Source: JBBREP01 sp038202885
Lineage (GTDB): Bacteria > Actinomycetota > Acidimicrobiia > IMCC26256 > PALSA-610
Direction of reading: 5' to 3'
NCBI GenBank assembly: GCA_038202885.1
Contig: JBBREP010000005.1
Location: 17,119-81,118, forward strand
DNA length: 64,000 nt
Each line of letters opens with the position of its first letter. Positions within the stretch are counted from its first letter, which is position 1. A program made the translations under genes and the position numbers. Of the stretch, positions 9,225 through 18,205 are shown in pieces. The notes under the pieces are model-generated. The model was given only the letters and a program-made list of their open reading frames with translations, did no database searches and was not told the origin of the DNA.

Positions 9225-9905
9225 CTAATGGAGCAGCGCGACGAGTTCTTCGCCTTTGACACGGCGGAAGGTGCGACGGCCGCGGGCTCGATCGAGCAGT
9301 GCGACCTCGAGGCGGTCGGCGCCGAGTTCCTCGTCGCCGGTGCCGAGCACCTTCGCACCCAGCTTGACCGCGTCGGCCAGCGTCATGTTGTCGCGATACT
9401 GCTCCGAGAGTTGCGCGTTGATCGCTTCGGACTGCCCGCCGAGGACCGAATACCGCTGTTCTTCGATCACGACGCCGTCGTAGAACACGTGGTACATCTC
9501 GTTCGTGCCGCCGGGCGCTTCGCTCACCTCGGCCACGAGGAGTTCGACCTCGTAGGGCTTCATCTCGTGCGTGAACACCATGCCGAGCGTCTGCGCGTAG
9601 GCATACGCGAGTTCGCGGGCCGAGACGTCTTCGCGCGAATACGAGTAGCCCTTCATGTCGGCGTGGCGCACGCCCGCGACCTTCAGCATCTGGAACTCGT
9701 TGTACTTGCCAACGGCGGCGAACGCGATCCGGTCGTAGATCTCCGCCGTCTTCGACAGCGTGCGCGACGGGTTCTCGGTGACGATGACGATGCCGGGCTC
9801 GCACTCGAGCGCCACGAGATCGCGACCGCGAGCGATGTTCTTGCGCGCGTATTCGGCACGATCCTTCATCACCTGTTCGGGCGAGACGTAGAAGGGCATC
9901 GTCAT
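9225..9905 (-). CDS. prcA: 20S proteasome alpha subunit
   Basis: Forms the outer rings of the bacterial 20S proteasome, gating substrate entry. The 226-residue product begins MTMPFYVSPEQVMKDRAEYA, the characteristic PrcA N-terminus that forms the gate, followed by RGRDLVALECEPGIVIVTEN. ATG 9905 overlaps the prcB stop (ATGA); a second ATG lies at 9899. The C-terminal tail ends in LLH, unlike the activator-interacting ends best known in mycobacteria. Complete and of usual length (about 230-250). Confidence 0.96.
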   Translation of the reverse strand: MTMPFYVSPEQVMKDRAEYARKNIARGRDLVALECEPGIVIVTENPSRTLSKTAEIYDRIAFAAVGKYNEFQMLKVAGVRHADMKGYSYSREDVSARELAYAYAQTLGMVFTHEMKPYEVELLVAEVSEAPGGTNEMYHVFYDGVVIEEQRYSVLGGQSEAINAQLSEQYRDNMTLADAVKLGAKVLGTGDEELGADRLEVALLDRARGRRTFRRVKGEELVALLH

Positions 9906-10756
9906 GGCCCGACCTCGGTTCCTGCGGTGTTGCCGCCACGTTCTGGGCCGCCGAGCAGTGTCTGGGCTCGTGCTTCCACGTCGGTGTCGGCGATCTGGCG
10001 ATACCCGTCGGCATCGATCACCGCGACGGTCGGGTAAATGCGACGGACGAGGTCGGGGCCGCCGGTCGCGGCGTCCTCGTCGGCCGCGGCGAACAGCGCC
10101 CTGATCGCGAGTCCCACGGTGTCGTCGGCGGTGGCCTCGGCGCTCCAACTCGCCTTGATCCAGTTTCGTGCGTGCACCGATCCCGAACCATTGGCGGCGT
10201 AGTCGAGTTCCTCGTAGCGGCCGCCCGTGGCGTCGAACGTGAACACCCGACCCCGTTCGCGACGCTGGTCGAAGCCGGCGAACAACGGCACCACCACGAA
10301 ACCTTGCATCGCCATCGGCAGGTTGGCCCGCACCATTTGGGCGAGTTGATTCGCCTTGCCTTCGAGCGACAGCAATTCGCCCTGCACCTTTTCGTAGTGC
10401 TCGATCTGGGTCTGGAACAACCGCACCATTTCGACGGCCATCCCGGCCGCGCCGGCAATGGCCACACCACTCCACTCGTCGGCCGGCGCCACCTTCTCCA
10501 TGCGCCGTCCGGCGATCGCCATTCCGGCGGTGGCGCGACGGTCGCCCGCCATCACCACACCCGCGGCAAAGCGGATCGCAACGACCGTCGTGCCGTGCAC
10601 GACATCGAAGGGCGCGTCGGCGCCATCGCGGCGCGGCGCGACGCCTCCCGATGGCCGGACCCGGTGCATGAGGTCTGCGAACGACGGCCCGGGATCCATC
10701 CCGGGTGCGAAGAGCGGTAGGGGGTGCTCAAACATTGTTCGCACTCTATTGCGCAT
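9902..10756 (-). CDS. prcB: 20S proteasome beta subunit (catalytic)
   Basis: Threonine protease of the 20S core. The precursor of 284 residues carries a propeptide of about 54 residues, cleaved before the catalytic Thr in HGTTVVAIRF; active-site companions are visible as GDRRAT and the conserved Lys in RRMEKVAPAD, and the SxGS-like GSGS motif later. Two starts are possible, ATG 10756 and ATG 10735; both leave the propeptide intact. It overlaps prcA by 4 nt. In most actinobacteria pup lies directly upstream, but only 57 nt separate prcB from a CoA-transferase gene here. Confidence 0.96.
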   Translation of the reverse strand: MRNRVRTMFEHPLPLFAPGMDPGPSFADLMHRVRPSGGVAPRRDGADAPFDVVHGTTVVAIRFAAGVVMAGDRRATAGMAIAGRRMEKVAPADEWSGVAIAGAAGMAVEMVRLFQTQIEHYEKVQGELLSLEGKANQLAQMVRANLPMAMQGFVVVPLFAGFDQRRERGRVFTFDATGGRYEELDYAANGSGSVHARNWIKASWSAEATADDTVGLAIRALFAAADEDAATGGPDLVRRIYPTVAVIDADGYRQIADTDVEARAQTLLGGPERGGNTAGTEVGP

Positions 10757-10813
10757 CCTGTGGCGGCCGGTGCGGGCCGGCAGCGTGTCGCGTCGTGATC
10801 AGGCGCGCCGCGA

Positions 10814-12082
10814 TCAGACGACCACACCGGCGGTCCGAAGTGCACCAATACGGTCGGCCCAGCCGATTTCGGTGAGGATCGCGTCGGTGTGTTCGCCCAG
10901 CGCGGGTGACGGTCCCGCCGTCGCGCTCGGCGTGGCGCTGAAGCGGCTCGGGTGGCGCGGCTGGCGGAGCCGGCCGGCGACGGGATGCTGCGACTCTTCG
11001 AACAGGCCCATCGCAATCGCGTGCTCGTCGACGATGAGATCCGCGTTCGACAGCAGCCGCCCGCACGGCACATCGTGGGCTGCGAGTGCTGCCATCGCGA
11101 CCTCGGTCGACATCGTCGCGGCGCGTTCGTAACAGCGGTTGACGAACTCCGACGTGAGGTCGCGATGTTGCACGCGCTGGCCGATCGTTGCGACGCGAGG
11201 GTCGTCGTGGCCCTCCACACCGAACGCCGCGCACATCCCGTGGAAGTCGGCGTCTGAGGTTGGGGTGGCGATCCCCCACCCGTCGGTGAAACGCAACGGT
11301 CGGAACGACTGCACAAAACTCGACGGTTGGCTACCGTCCGAATCGGCGAGCACTTCGTTGCCGGCTGCATCGGCCCACACGAACGACACGACCGCATCCA
11401 GCATCGACAGCTCGATGTGCTGGCCGCCGTGGCCCCGCTCACGCGCGAACAGTGCTGCGGTGATCGCCTGTGCTGCGTACATCGCAGTGACTTTGTCGGC
11501 CATCGTCTGGCGCACGAACTGCGGCTCGCCGGTGACGGGATCGGCTTGGGTCATCGCCACACCGCCGTAGGCCTGCATGACGGTGTCGTACGCACTTTTG
11601 TGGGCGTACGGCCCCACCGGGCCGAAGCCCGACAGCGATACGTAGATGAGTTCGTGATGGTGACGAGCGAGATCGGCATAGCCGAGACCGAGCCGATCGA
11701 GCACGCCAGGACGGAAGTTCTGGACGACGACATCGGCGTCGGCCGCGAGCCGCTCGACGATGGCGCGGCCTTCCGGTTGCGTGAGATCGATCGCGATCGA
11801 ACGTTTGCCGCGATTGCACGACTGGAACAGCGCGCTCACGCCCTGCACCGCCACGCCAACCCACCGGGCGATGTCGCCGATACCCGGTCGCTCAACTTTG
11901 ACGACCGAGGCGCCTTGATCGGCCAGCAGCGCGACCGCGTACGGGCCGGTCAGCGCGATCGACAGGTCGAGCACCTTGATGCCCACGAGTGGGCCCGTCG
12001 CTGGGCCCATCGTGGAGCCGGGCGCGGAATCGGGCGCGGAATCGGGCGCGCCATCGGGCGGGGAACCGTGCGTGGATGTCAC
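10814..12082 (-). CDS. CaiB/BaiF-type (class III) CoA transferase
   Basis: Class III CoA transferase, moving CoA between acyl groups. The 422-residue product starts at GTG 12082, overlapping the upstream SDR stop (GTGA). Family features: VLDLSIALTGPYAVALLADQGA near the N-terminus, KVERPG, KRSIAIDLTQPEGR, and the catalytic Asp in GPYAHKSAYDTVMQA. The first 25 residues are low-complexity with repeated (GA)PDSAP units. Last gene of the DUF1214-Rieske-SDR-CaiB operon, suggesting CoA activation of a degradation intermediate; the substrate cannot be told from sequence. Confidence 0.92.
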   Translation of the reverse strand: MTSTHGSPPDGAPDSAPDSAPGSTMGPATGPLVGIKVLDLSIALTGPYAVALLADQGASVVKVERPGIGDIARWVGVAVQGVSALFQSCNRGKRSIAIDLTQPEGRAIVERLAADADVVVQNFRPGVLDRLGLGYADLARHHHELIYVSLSGFGPVGPYAHKSAYDTVMQAYGGVAMTQADPVTGEPQFVRQTMADKVTAMYAAQAITAALFARERGHGGQHIELSMLDAVVSFVWADAAGNEVLADSDGSQPSSFVQSFRPLRFTDGWGIATPTSDADFHGMCAAFGVEGHDDPRVATIGQRVQHRDLTSEFVNRCYERAATMSTEVAMAALAAHDVPCGRLLSNADLIVDEHAIAMGLFEESQHPVAGRLRQPRHPSRFSATPSATAGPSPALGEHTDAILTEIGWADRIGALRTAGVVV

Positions 12083-13194
12083 GGTGTGAACTGTTCCTGT
12101 GATCGGGGCCGACCGCCGGGCCCGCTGTACGCGAGCCCGTATCCCGGCTGGGTTGGGAACTGCACCGATGCCAACGTCGCCTCCAATGTCTGCTGCGAGC
12201 CGCGCCACGCGTCGACGAGGCGATCCTCGGCGTCGTAGTCGAATGGGTCGGTCAATACTTGTTCTTCGATTCCTCCGCTGGTAGGCGGATGGTCTGCGAG
12301 CCACCGAGCCGTGCGCGCGATGGCCTCGCGCGCCGGGGTTGCGTCGCGGTAGCCGAGTTGGGAACGAATTGCGGTGAGATCGAGGACGCGGTGTGTCGGC
12401 AACGGCAGCGCAAGCATGGGCCGGGCCGGCACCGCGATGTCGTAGGGCATCGAGACCACCTCGAAGCGGTGGCCGAGTGCCGACGCGACCAGCTCCACGA
12501 CGTGGCGTACCGACAGCACCTCCTCGTCACCGACATTGAAGATCTTGCCCGCGGCGGCGTCGGGATGGTCAAGCGCGAGGAGCACCGCGTGCGCGCAGTT
12601 CTCGGTGAACGCATGGTGGTGCAAGGTGAGGCCCTCGTCGGCGACCACGATCGTGCTGCGCCCGTCGAGCACGCGCCGTACGACCGACCATTCTCGCGGT
12701 GCGAGTTGGTACGGCCCGTAGACGTATGGATACCGGAAGTGGGTCGCGCTCGGGTGCTGCTCGAACACCACCTGCTCGGTCGCGACGATCCGAAAACCCT
12801 TCTCGTCTTCGCCCGGATCGGCCACAAGGGGTGCGTCCTCGGCGACAGGGATCGGGATGCCGGGAGGGTCGTAGAGCCACGGGTTCATCCAGCCGCGATA
12901 CGCAGGCACACCGCCCACCGAGACGAACTGCGCGCAGCGCCCCGCGGCGTGATGCGCGATGCGTCGCAGCCGTCCGTACATCGCGATCACCACATCGTGG
13001 CGTGACTCGCTGAATACCTGGCGGAGCGCGTCATCGTCATATGGATCGGCATGGATGTGTGCCACAGCGCTCGGCGTCTCGGCGCGTTCATGCTCGCCGC
13101 GATGCAAGATCGTGACGTCGTGACCCCGTGCGACGAGGCCGGCCACGATCGGGATGCCCGTCGGACCCGTGCCACCAATGACGAGAACCTGCAT
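12079..13194 (-). CDS. NAD-dependent epimerase/dehydratase-family protein (atypical extended SDR)
   Basis: A 371-residue Rossmann-fold protein starting MQVLVIGGTGPTGIPIVAGL (GxxGxxG cofactor site). Later motifs (YPYVYGPYQ, IFNVGDEEVLS, LGYRDATPAREAI) are typical of the NAD-dependent epimerase family. The usual catalytic YxxxK is not seen: the equivalent stretch near residue 140 reads KGFRIVATEQVV. It may therefore be an atypical SDR or use other residues. It lies 28 nt after the Rieske gene and overlaps the CaiB start, so it belongs to that operon; a step in the same degradation route is likely but unproven. Confidence 0.88.
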   Translation of the reverse strand: MQVLVIGGTGPTGIPIVAGLVARGHDVTILHRGEHERAETPSAVAHIHADPYDDDALRQVFSESRHDVVIAMYGRLRRIAHHAAGRCAQFVSVGGVPAYRGWMNPWLYDPPGIPIPVAEDAPLVADPGEDEKGFRIVATEQVVFEQHPSATHFRYPYVYGPYQLAPREWSVVRRVLDGRSTIVVADEGLTLHHHAFTENCAHAVLLALDHPDAAAGKIFNVGDEEVLSVRHVVELVASALGHRFEVVSMPYDIAVPARPMLALPLPTHRVLDLTAIRSQLGYRDATPAREAIARTARWLADHPPTSGGIEEQVLTDPFDYDAEDRLVDAWRGSQQTLEATLASVQFPTQPGYGLAYSGPGGRPRSQEQFTP

Positions 13195-13222
13195 GGCGAG
13201 CGGCTACTCCTCGTCCGCGCCG

Positions 13223-14572
13223 CTACCGCGCCGATGATTCGAGCAGGCCAGGGAACGCTCGCAGGAACCCGTCGAGTCCGATGAGTTCGCTCGGTGCGAT
13301 GTCGAGCACTCGTTCGAGATTCCGGTGCAGGTTGACGACGCGGCACTCCTCGGTCGGCGAGACGGCGAGGTGGGTGAGCGCCGGTTGATGCAACCCGCGT
13401 TGGGCCCGCGCGAAGTTGGCGATGTCCTGGCTCACGACCAGGCCCATCGACGATTCCGCACCAGCCGGAAGATCCACGTCGAAGGGTCGAGCACCGCTCG
13501 CCGAGGGATCGACGGCGCGCCGGCATTGGAACACGTCCATGAACGCCTCATCGGGCGTTGACCCCGGGCGCGAGCGAACGGCTGTGAGCATGTCGGAGAA
13601 CACGAGTACCGAGACATTCGGAAACAGGTTGTACTGCGACATGTCGAGAGCCTGCGCGTCGTCGAAGTCTGTGTAGTCGTGGCCCTCGCTCGCGGCGTGA
13701 TCTCGGAGCCGTTGTGCGATCGCGGCACGCAGCGTGGTGCCCTCGGCGAGGTCGGGCGCCGGTCCGGGGTTCGCATCTTGCGCGAGCCCGATGCGCGTCC
13801 CCATGATCTCGACGAAGCTGGCCCATACCTGGGCGTCGTCCACGCCGCGGGTGCGCGGCGACGCCACCCCGTACGACTGCTGCAGCTTGCCGTGCCAACC
13901 CCAGATCTCCTGCGGGCCGCGCACGTCATCGCACATCGCCAACATCTCGCGATGGATGCCCTGCACGTGATAGGTCTCGCTGAAACCCTCGATCAATGTT
14001 TTCCAATTGCACTGCGCGCGCACGGTGACCCGACTTGTGCAACGGAACTCGTCGACGCGCGCCCACGCCGCATCCTGCGGGATCGGATCGAGGAACTCGC
14101 GCAGCTCGGGACCGTCGAGCGCGAGGCACACGAACACGAGCGGGCCCCACACGTCGACGCGAGCCGGAAAGAGTGCGAAGTCGTCGTTGTCGACGCCGAA
14201 GGCGCGTCGCGACGGCACCTCACGCAGCGTCCCGTCCAGGTTCCACGTCCAGCCGTGGAACGGGCAGCGCAATTCGGTCAGGCCGGGCCCTGTACCCTTG
14301 CACAACTCGGCGCCGCGATGGCGGCACACGTTTTGATAGGCGCGCAGGTCGCCGGCACTGGTGCGCACGATGAGCACCGACAGCGCGCCCACGGTGTGTT
14401 CGTACCAATCGCCGGGCGCCGCGACATGGTCGAGCGAGCAGGCGAGTTGCCAGGCGTTCGGCCACAGCTTCTGGCGTTCGCGCGCCGCGAAGTCTTCGCT
14501 CACATAACGCGTCACCGGGATACGCACCGGTTCGGCGACCGGCGGGCGTGTTTCGTGCGTGCTGGTGCTCAT
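13223..14572 (-). CDS. Rieske [2Fe-2S] aromatic-ring-hydroxylating oxygenase, alpha subunit
   Basis: Oxygenase component that inserts dioxygen into a ring or related substrate using a Rieske cluster and mononuclear iron. The 449-residue product has the Rieske motif CRHRGAELC...CPFHGW (C-x-H-17x-C-x2-H, about residues 85-110) and the iron-site stretch ETYHVQGIHREM, with the bridging Asp/Glu region before it. ATG 14572 overlaps the DUF1214 gene stop (ATGA). No ferredoxin or reductase gene is adjacent, so electrons must come from elsewhere. Neighbouring CoA transferase and DUF1214 protein suggest a catabolic pathway. Confidence 0.94.
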   Translation of the reverse strand: MSTSTHETRPPVAEPVRIPVTRYVSEDFAARERQKLWPNAWQLACSLDHVAAPGDWYEHTVGALSVLIVRTSAGDLRAYQNVCRHRGAELCKGTGPGLTELRCPFHGWTWNLDGTLREVPSRRAFGVDNDDFALFPARVDVWGPLVFVCLALDGPELREFLDPIPQDAAWARVDEFRCTSRVTVRAQCNWKTLIEGFSETYHVQGIHREMLAMCDDVRGPQEIWGWHGKLQQSYGVASPRTRGVDDAQVWASFVEIMGTRIGLAQDANPGPAPDLAEGTTLRAAIAQRLRDHAASEGHDYTDFDDAQALDMSQYNLFPNVSVLVFSDMLTAVRSRPGSTPDEAFMDVFQCRRAVDPSASGARPFDVDLPAGAESSMGLVVSQDIANFARAQRGLHQPALTHLAVSPTEECRVVNLHRNLERVLDIAPSELIGLDGFLRAFPGLLESSAR

Positions 14573-15684
14573 CGCCGCAGGTCGGCCCACCGCACGACCT
14601 CGGTCTGCGGCGTGGGCACATCGCCTTCGGGCAGGAACCAACGCCAGTAGACGATGCCGAAAGGCCGTCCTTCGGTATCGATCCAATTCGCGACGCCGGG
14701 ATCTTCGTGGGCCACCACCATCCGCCACGAGCCGTCGGGTTCGAGCATGGTGTTCGAGCGATTGCGTGCGACGGGCCGATTGACGTAGTCGTACGTCTGT
14801 AGGAAACGGTTCCACAACACCACGTTGGCGAAGCGACACTTCGGCCAGGTGGAGGTGATCACGAGCGCTTCGTCGGGACCAAGTACGTACGGGGCCATGG
14901 CGTAGGCGGCATCGAACGCACTGAACGCGAGATCGCCGGGCACCTCGGGCTGGTTGAACACGTTCGGGACCGTCGACACCCAGTCAGGACGAATCTCGCC
15001 GGGCTTGGGCGCGTCGACCGTCTTGCCCCGCACGTAGTTGATGACCCGTTGGATCCCGGCCGCGATGCGAGCGTCGTCCCAGGTTGGCGGCGGGCCGACC
15101 GGGTCGACCAGCTCGATCGACAACGGAATGACCAAGGTGGGGTCGCACGCCACGGGTTCGGGCGTCTCGTAGTAATGGCGTGTGGTCAGGCGCGCCGCGT
15201 CAGGCGGGAGCGCGAGCCAGTTGCGGTCCAACGCGGGGCCGCCGAGCGTGAGCTCGTAGTTACCGGCGCGGTCGACGTCGAACTGCATGTCGTTGATCAC
15301 GCCGGCGGTGCGCGTGGCGTACTTTCCTTCCTCCGCACCGGCCTCGACCGTGATGGATGTGTAGACGGCGTCGGCGACGTTGCCGCGCACGCGATAGGTG
15401 CGGGTCGGGTCGACCGGAGCCTCGAAGTAGACGGCGTCGGGATTGTCGCCGGTCATCTTGCGCGTCGGGGTGACAATGCGGCGGAACTGCGAATGCAACG
15501 GGTCGCTCTCGAAGTGCGTCGAAAGCGCTCCTTCGAGAATGTGCAGCAGGGCCCGATGACCGTCGCTGACGCTCCCGGCGTCGGCCATCCCCCACTCCTC
15601 GGACAACCAGCGCTCGTCGGCCTCGCGCAGCACGGCGAGCAGCTCACGGAACGCTGCTCGCGACTTCGTGTCGAGCTCGGCCAT
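14569..15684 (-). CDS. DUF1214-domain protein
   Basis: A 371-residue protein with the DUF1214 C-terminal domain, recognisable by DEALVITSTWPKCRFANVVL, a stretch resembling WRFANxxLWNRFLQTYDY, and DPGVANWIDTEGRPFGIVYWR near the end. The biochemical role of the family is not established; members are often found near oxidoreductases. First gene of the operon, overlapping the Rieske oxygenase start by 4 nt, so a linked function is likely. No signal peptide or membrane segment is evident. Confidence 0.88.
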   Translation of the reverse strand: MAELDTKSRAAFRELLAVLREADERWLSEEWGMADAGSVSDGHRALLHILEGALSTHFESDPLHSQFRRIVTPTRKMTGDNPDAVYFEAPVDPTRTYRVRGNVADAVYTSITVEAGAEEGKYATRTAGVINDMQFDVDRAGNYELTLGGPALDRNWLALPPDAARLTTRHYYETPEPVACDPTLVIPLSIELVDPVGPPPTWDDARIAAGIQRVINYVRGKTVDAPKPGEIRPDWVSTVPNVFNQPEVPGDLAFSAFDAAYAMAPYVLGPDEALVITSTWPKCRFANVVLWNRFLQTYDYVNRPVARNRSNTMLEPDGSWRMVVAHEDPGVANWIDTEGRPFGIVYWRWFLPEGDVPTPQTEVVRWADLRR

Positions 15685-15852
15685 CGCGCCTCCAAGGATA
15701 CGGGTTCCCCCTGGCTACCAGACGCCGAACCACGGTGCGCCTCCTGAGGCGAGGCTCCTGGCCGATGAGTCTGGATGCGTACCGTTGCGCCGGAGGAAGG
15801 CGCGAACACCACGATGCCGTTGGAGGAGGGCGAGGCCGGGCAGACTGTGTGG

Positions 15853-17331
15853 ATGTCGTCCGTGCGCTACGTGTGTGTGTCTGATCTCCACCTCGGCAGT
15901 GAGAACAGCTTGCTGTCGAATGTGCCGGCCGGTGAGACCACCGTCGACCTGAGCGCGCCGAGCCCGGTGCTGGTCCAGCTCGTCGACTGCCTGGCGTCGC
16001 TGGTGGGCCGACTGTCCCCCGATGCGCCCAAGCCAACGCTCGTGTTGAACGGCGACGTGTTGGAACTTGCGCTCGCCGACGACGAGGTCGCGATCTCGGT
16101 GTTCGTCCAGTTCTTGGAGCTCGTGTTCGAGCGTCATGCGCTGTTCGATCCCGTGGTGATCTATGTCCCGGGCAACCATGACCACCGCCTCTGGGGCTCG
16201 GGCCGCGACCCATCGCACGTCGGCAAGGGCGAGCCCGATGCCACCGACCACGGCGATCACGCCTGGGCCACGCAGCTCTTCGACGCCAGTCGCAACGGCA
16301 AGGGCAAGGGCAAGACCAAAGCCAAGGCGAAGGGCGCCGCGAACGGCGCGCGACCGGCGGCGGGCGACATGCTCGACCGCGCCGCGCGGCGCCGTCCCGG
16401 ACTGGCGCACGTCACGTTCGAGCTGCGGTACCCGACGTTTGCAGTCGAGTCACCGGAGCATCGCGTCGTCGCATTCCATCACGGTCATTTCACCGAGACG
16501 TCCTCCTCGTCGATCAGCGCGCTGCGTCGTACGGCATTCCCTCGTGAGCCGTCGTCGGGCGCGGTCTGGGACGTCGAGGCCGAGAATTCTCCGTGGGTCG
16601 AGTTCGTCTGGTCGACCCTCGGACGGCCCGGTGCGTTCGGCGCCGACGTCGGTGTCGTGCACGCGATGATTCAGGACCCTCATGCCGCGCGCGCTGTCGC
16701 CGCGAACCTCGGCGCGGCCGCGGGCGGGTTCCTGCCCGGCTGGATGCCGCCTCAGGTACGACGGGCGGCGGGACGGCTGATGCTGCGGCGCGTTGCCAGG
16801 CGCGTCGCCGCCGACGAACGTTCTTCACCGACGGCGCCGTTGTCGAACACCAGCGGCGACGGACTGCGTGATTTTCTCAACGGGCCGCTCTGGAATCAGC
16901 TTCGGGTGGCCGAAGCACACGCCGATCCGAGCGAGCTCGTATTCGTGTTCGGGCACACGCACAAGCCGTTCTGCGACACGTTGCGCTACGCCGGTTATGG
17001 CGCCCCAATTGCGCGCTACAACACCGGCGGTTGGGTCGTCGATTCGCTGCGGCCGCTTCCTGGCCACGGTGGTGCAGTGCTCCTGCTCGACGAAGATTTG
17101 CGGGCAGCCAACGTCGAAGTGTTCCGCCGCCACGGTTCAGCCAACACAGTGTCGGTCCATTCGGCGAGCGCAGACCACGAGGTGTTCGGCGCCGCGGTGC
17201 GCAGTGCGATCGACAGCGATCAGGCCGCGTGGGCCGAACTGTGCGCGACGGTCGACCTGCACACGCCGTATCGATACCGGAGCCTGCGTGCGATGATCGC
17301 CGAGGGCGTCGCACTCACCGGGCACGCCTGA
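15853..17331 (+). CDS. Calcineurin-like metallophosphoesterase with Lys-rich insertion
   Basis: Two-metal phosphoesterase. Motifs in order: CVSDLHLG (DxH), LVLNGDVLEL (GDxxE where GDxxD is common), VPGNHDHR (GNHD) and VFGHTHKP (GHxH) near residue 375. From ATG 15853 the product is about 492 residues; in-frame starts at 15775 and 15814 exist but lie before the conserved core. An unusual insertion around DNA 16295-16345 encodes NGKGKGKTKAKAKG, splitting the N-terminal motif block from the rest. No signal peptide. Substrate unknown; divergent from the DUF1214 operon. Confidence 0.88.
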   Translation: MSSVRYVCVSDLHLGSENSLLSNVPAGETTVDLSAPSPVLVQLVDCLASLVGRLSPDAPKPTLVLNGDVLELALADDEVAISVFVQFLELVFERHALFDPVVIYVPGNHDHRLWGSGRDPSHVGKGEPDATDHGDHAWATQLFDASRNGKGKGKTKAKAKGAANGARPAAGDMLDRAARRRPGLAHVTFELRYPTFAVESPEHRVVAFHHGHFTETSSSSISALRRTAFPREPSSGAVWDVEAENSPWVEFVWSTLGRPGAFGADVGVVHAMIQDPHAARAVAANLGAAAGGFLPGWMPPQVRRAAGRLMLRRVARRVAADERSSPTAPLSNTSGDGLRDFLNGPLWNQLRVAEAHADPSELVFVFGHTHKPFCDTLRYAGYGAPIARYNTGGWVVDSLRPLPGHGGAVLLLDEDLRAANVEVFRRHGSANTVSVHSASADHEVFGAAVRSAIDSDQAAWAELCATVDLHTPYRYRSLRAMIAEGVALTGHA

Positions 17332-17383
17332 GCCACTCGGGCTACTCGCGCGCGGTCGCGCGCGGTTCGGTCCGACCAGCGAC

Positions 17384-18133
17384 TCAGCGAGCGACCGCGT
17401 AGCCGCCGTCGGCAACGAGCATCGAGCCGGTGACGAAGCTGGCCGCGTCCGAACACAGAAACAGCGCCGGTCCGACCATCTCGTCGGGGTCGGCGGCACG
17501 CTTCATGAAGCTGATCTCGGCCATGCGCTGCACCGCTTCGGGACCGTTGTTCCGGACCATGTCGGTATTGACTGTCCCCGGCGCCAGAGCATTGACGCGA
17601 ATCCCGTCGCCGGCCCACTCGGCCGCGAGGTTGCGAGTCCACGCGAGCAGCGCGGCCTTACCACCCGCGTACAGGCCCATACCGGGCGAGTGCGTCAGCG
17701 CACCGACCGACAGCACGTTGAGTACCGCGGCATGGTCGCTCGTCACGAGATACGGGTGGGCGGCCTTGGCGAGAAACACCGGACCGCGCAGATTGACCGC
17801 GTGCGATTTGTCCCAACCTTCTGCGGTGAGTGCTGTGGTCGCTTGCGAAAGCGCGTTCGCAGCGTTGTTCACCACGATGTCGATCGCGCCGAACCGCGCG
17901 ACCGTCGCGGCCACGAGCGCTTCGATGGCATCGGTGTCGCCGAGGTGGGTCGCCACGCCGATCGCCTCGCCGCCCATCGCGACGAGCGCGCCTTCGGTCT
18001 GCGCGCAGGCATCGGCCTTGCGGCTGGCCACCACGACCTTGGCGCCCGCACAGACGAACCCTTCGGCGATCGCCCGCCCGATGGCGACACGCCCCGACAG
18101 GTCGAACAGGTGCCCGAGCTTCTCTGCGTCCAT
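17384..18133 (-). CDS. Short-chain dehydrogenase/reductase lacking the TGxxxGxG cofactor motif
   Basis: A 249-residue classical SDR with NNAAN (NNAG-like), catalytic Ser (NVLSVGAL), Tyr-x3-Lys (YAGGK) and the C-terminal ADGGYA. The N-terminus reads FDLSGRVAIGRAIAEGF where family members have VAxVTGxxxGIGRAIA: about eight residues including TGxxxGIG are missing in frame. Without that loop NAD(P) binding should fail, so the product may be inactive, a recent deletion mutant, or a sequence error. Converges on the metallophosphoesterase; divergent from the MOSC gene. Confidence 0.85.
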   Translation of the reverse strand: MDAEKLGHLFDLSGRVAIGRAIAEGFVCAGAKVVVASRKADACAQTEGALVAMGGEAIGVATHLGDTDAIEALVAATVARFGAIDIVVNNAANALSQATTALTAEGWDKSHAVNLRGPVFLAKAAHPYLVTSDHAAVLNVLSVGALTHSPGMGLYAGGKAALLAWTRNLAAEWAGDGIRVNALAPGTVNTDMVRNNGPEAVQRMAEISFMKRAADPDEMVGPALFLCSDAASFVTGSMLVADGGYAVAR

Positions 18134-18205
18134 CCGAGGAAACTAGCGATCGCGCTCGGTCGAAATTCGCAGCAAGGCGAACGCGCGGGCTGCCAAGCTG
18201 TCGGC

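Noticed and set aside
10757..10813. Search for a pup gene upstream of prcB
   Set aside because: Only 57 nt between prcB and the CoA transferase, too short for pup.
17340..17370. CGCGCGCGGTCGCGCGCGG as a terminator between the metallophosphoesterase and SDR genes
   Set aside because: It is a direct repeat of GC dinucleotides with weak hairpin potential; not convincing enough to list.
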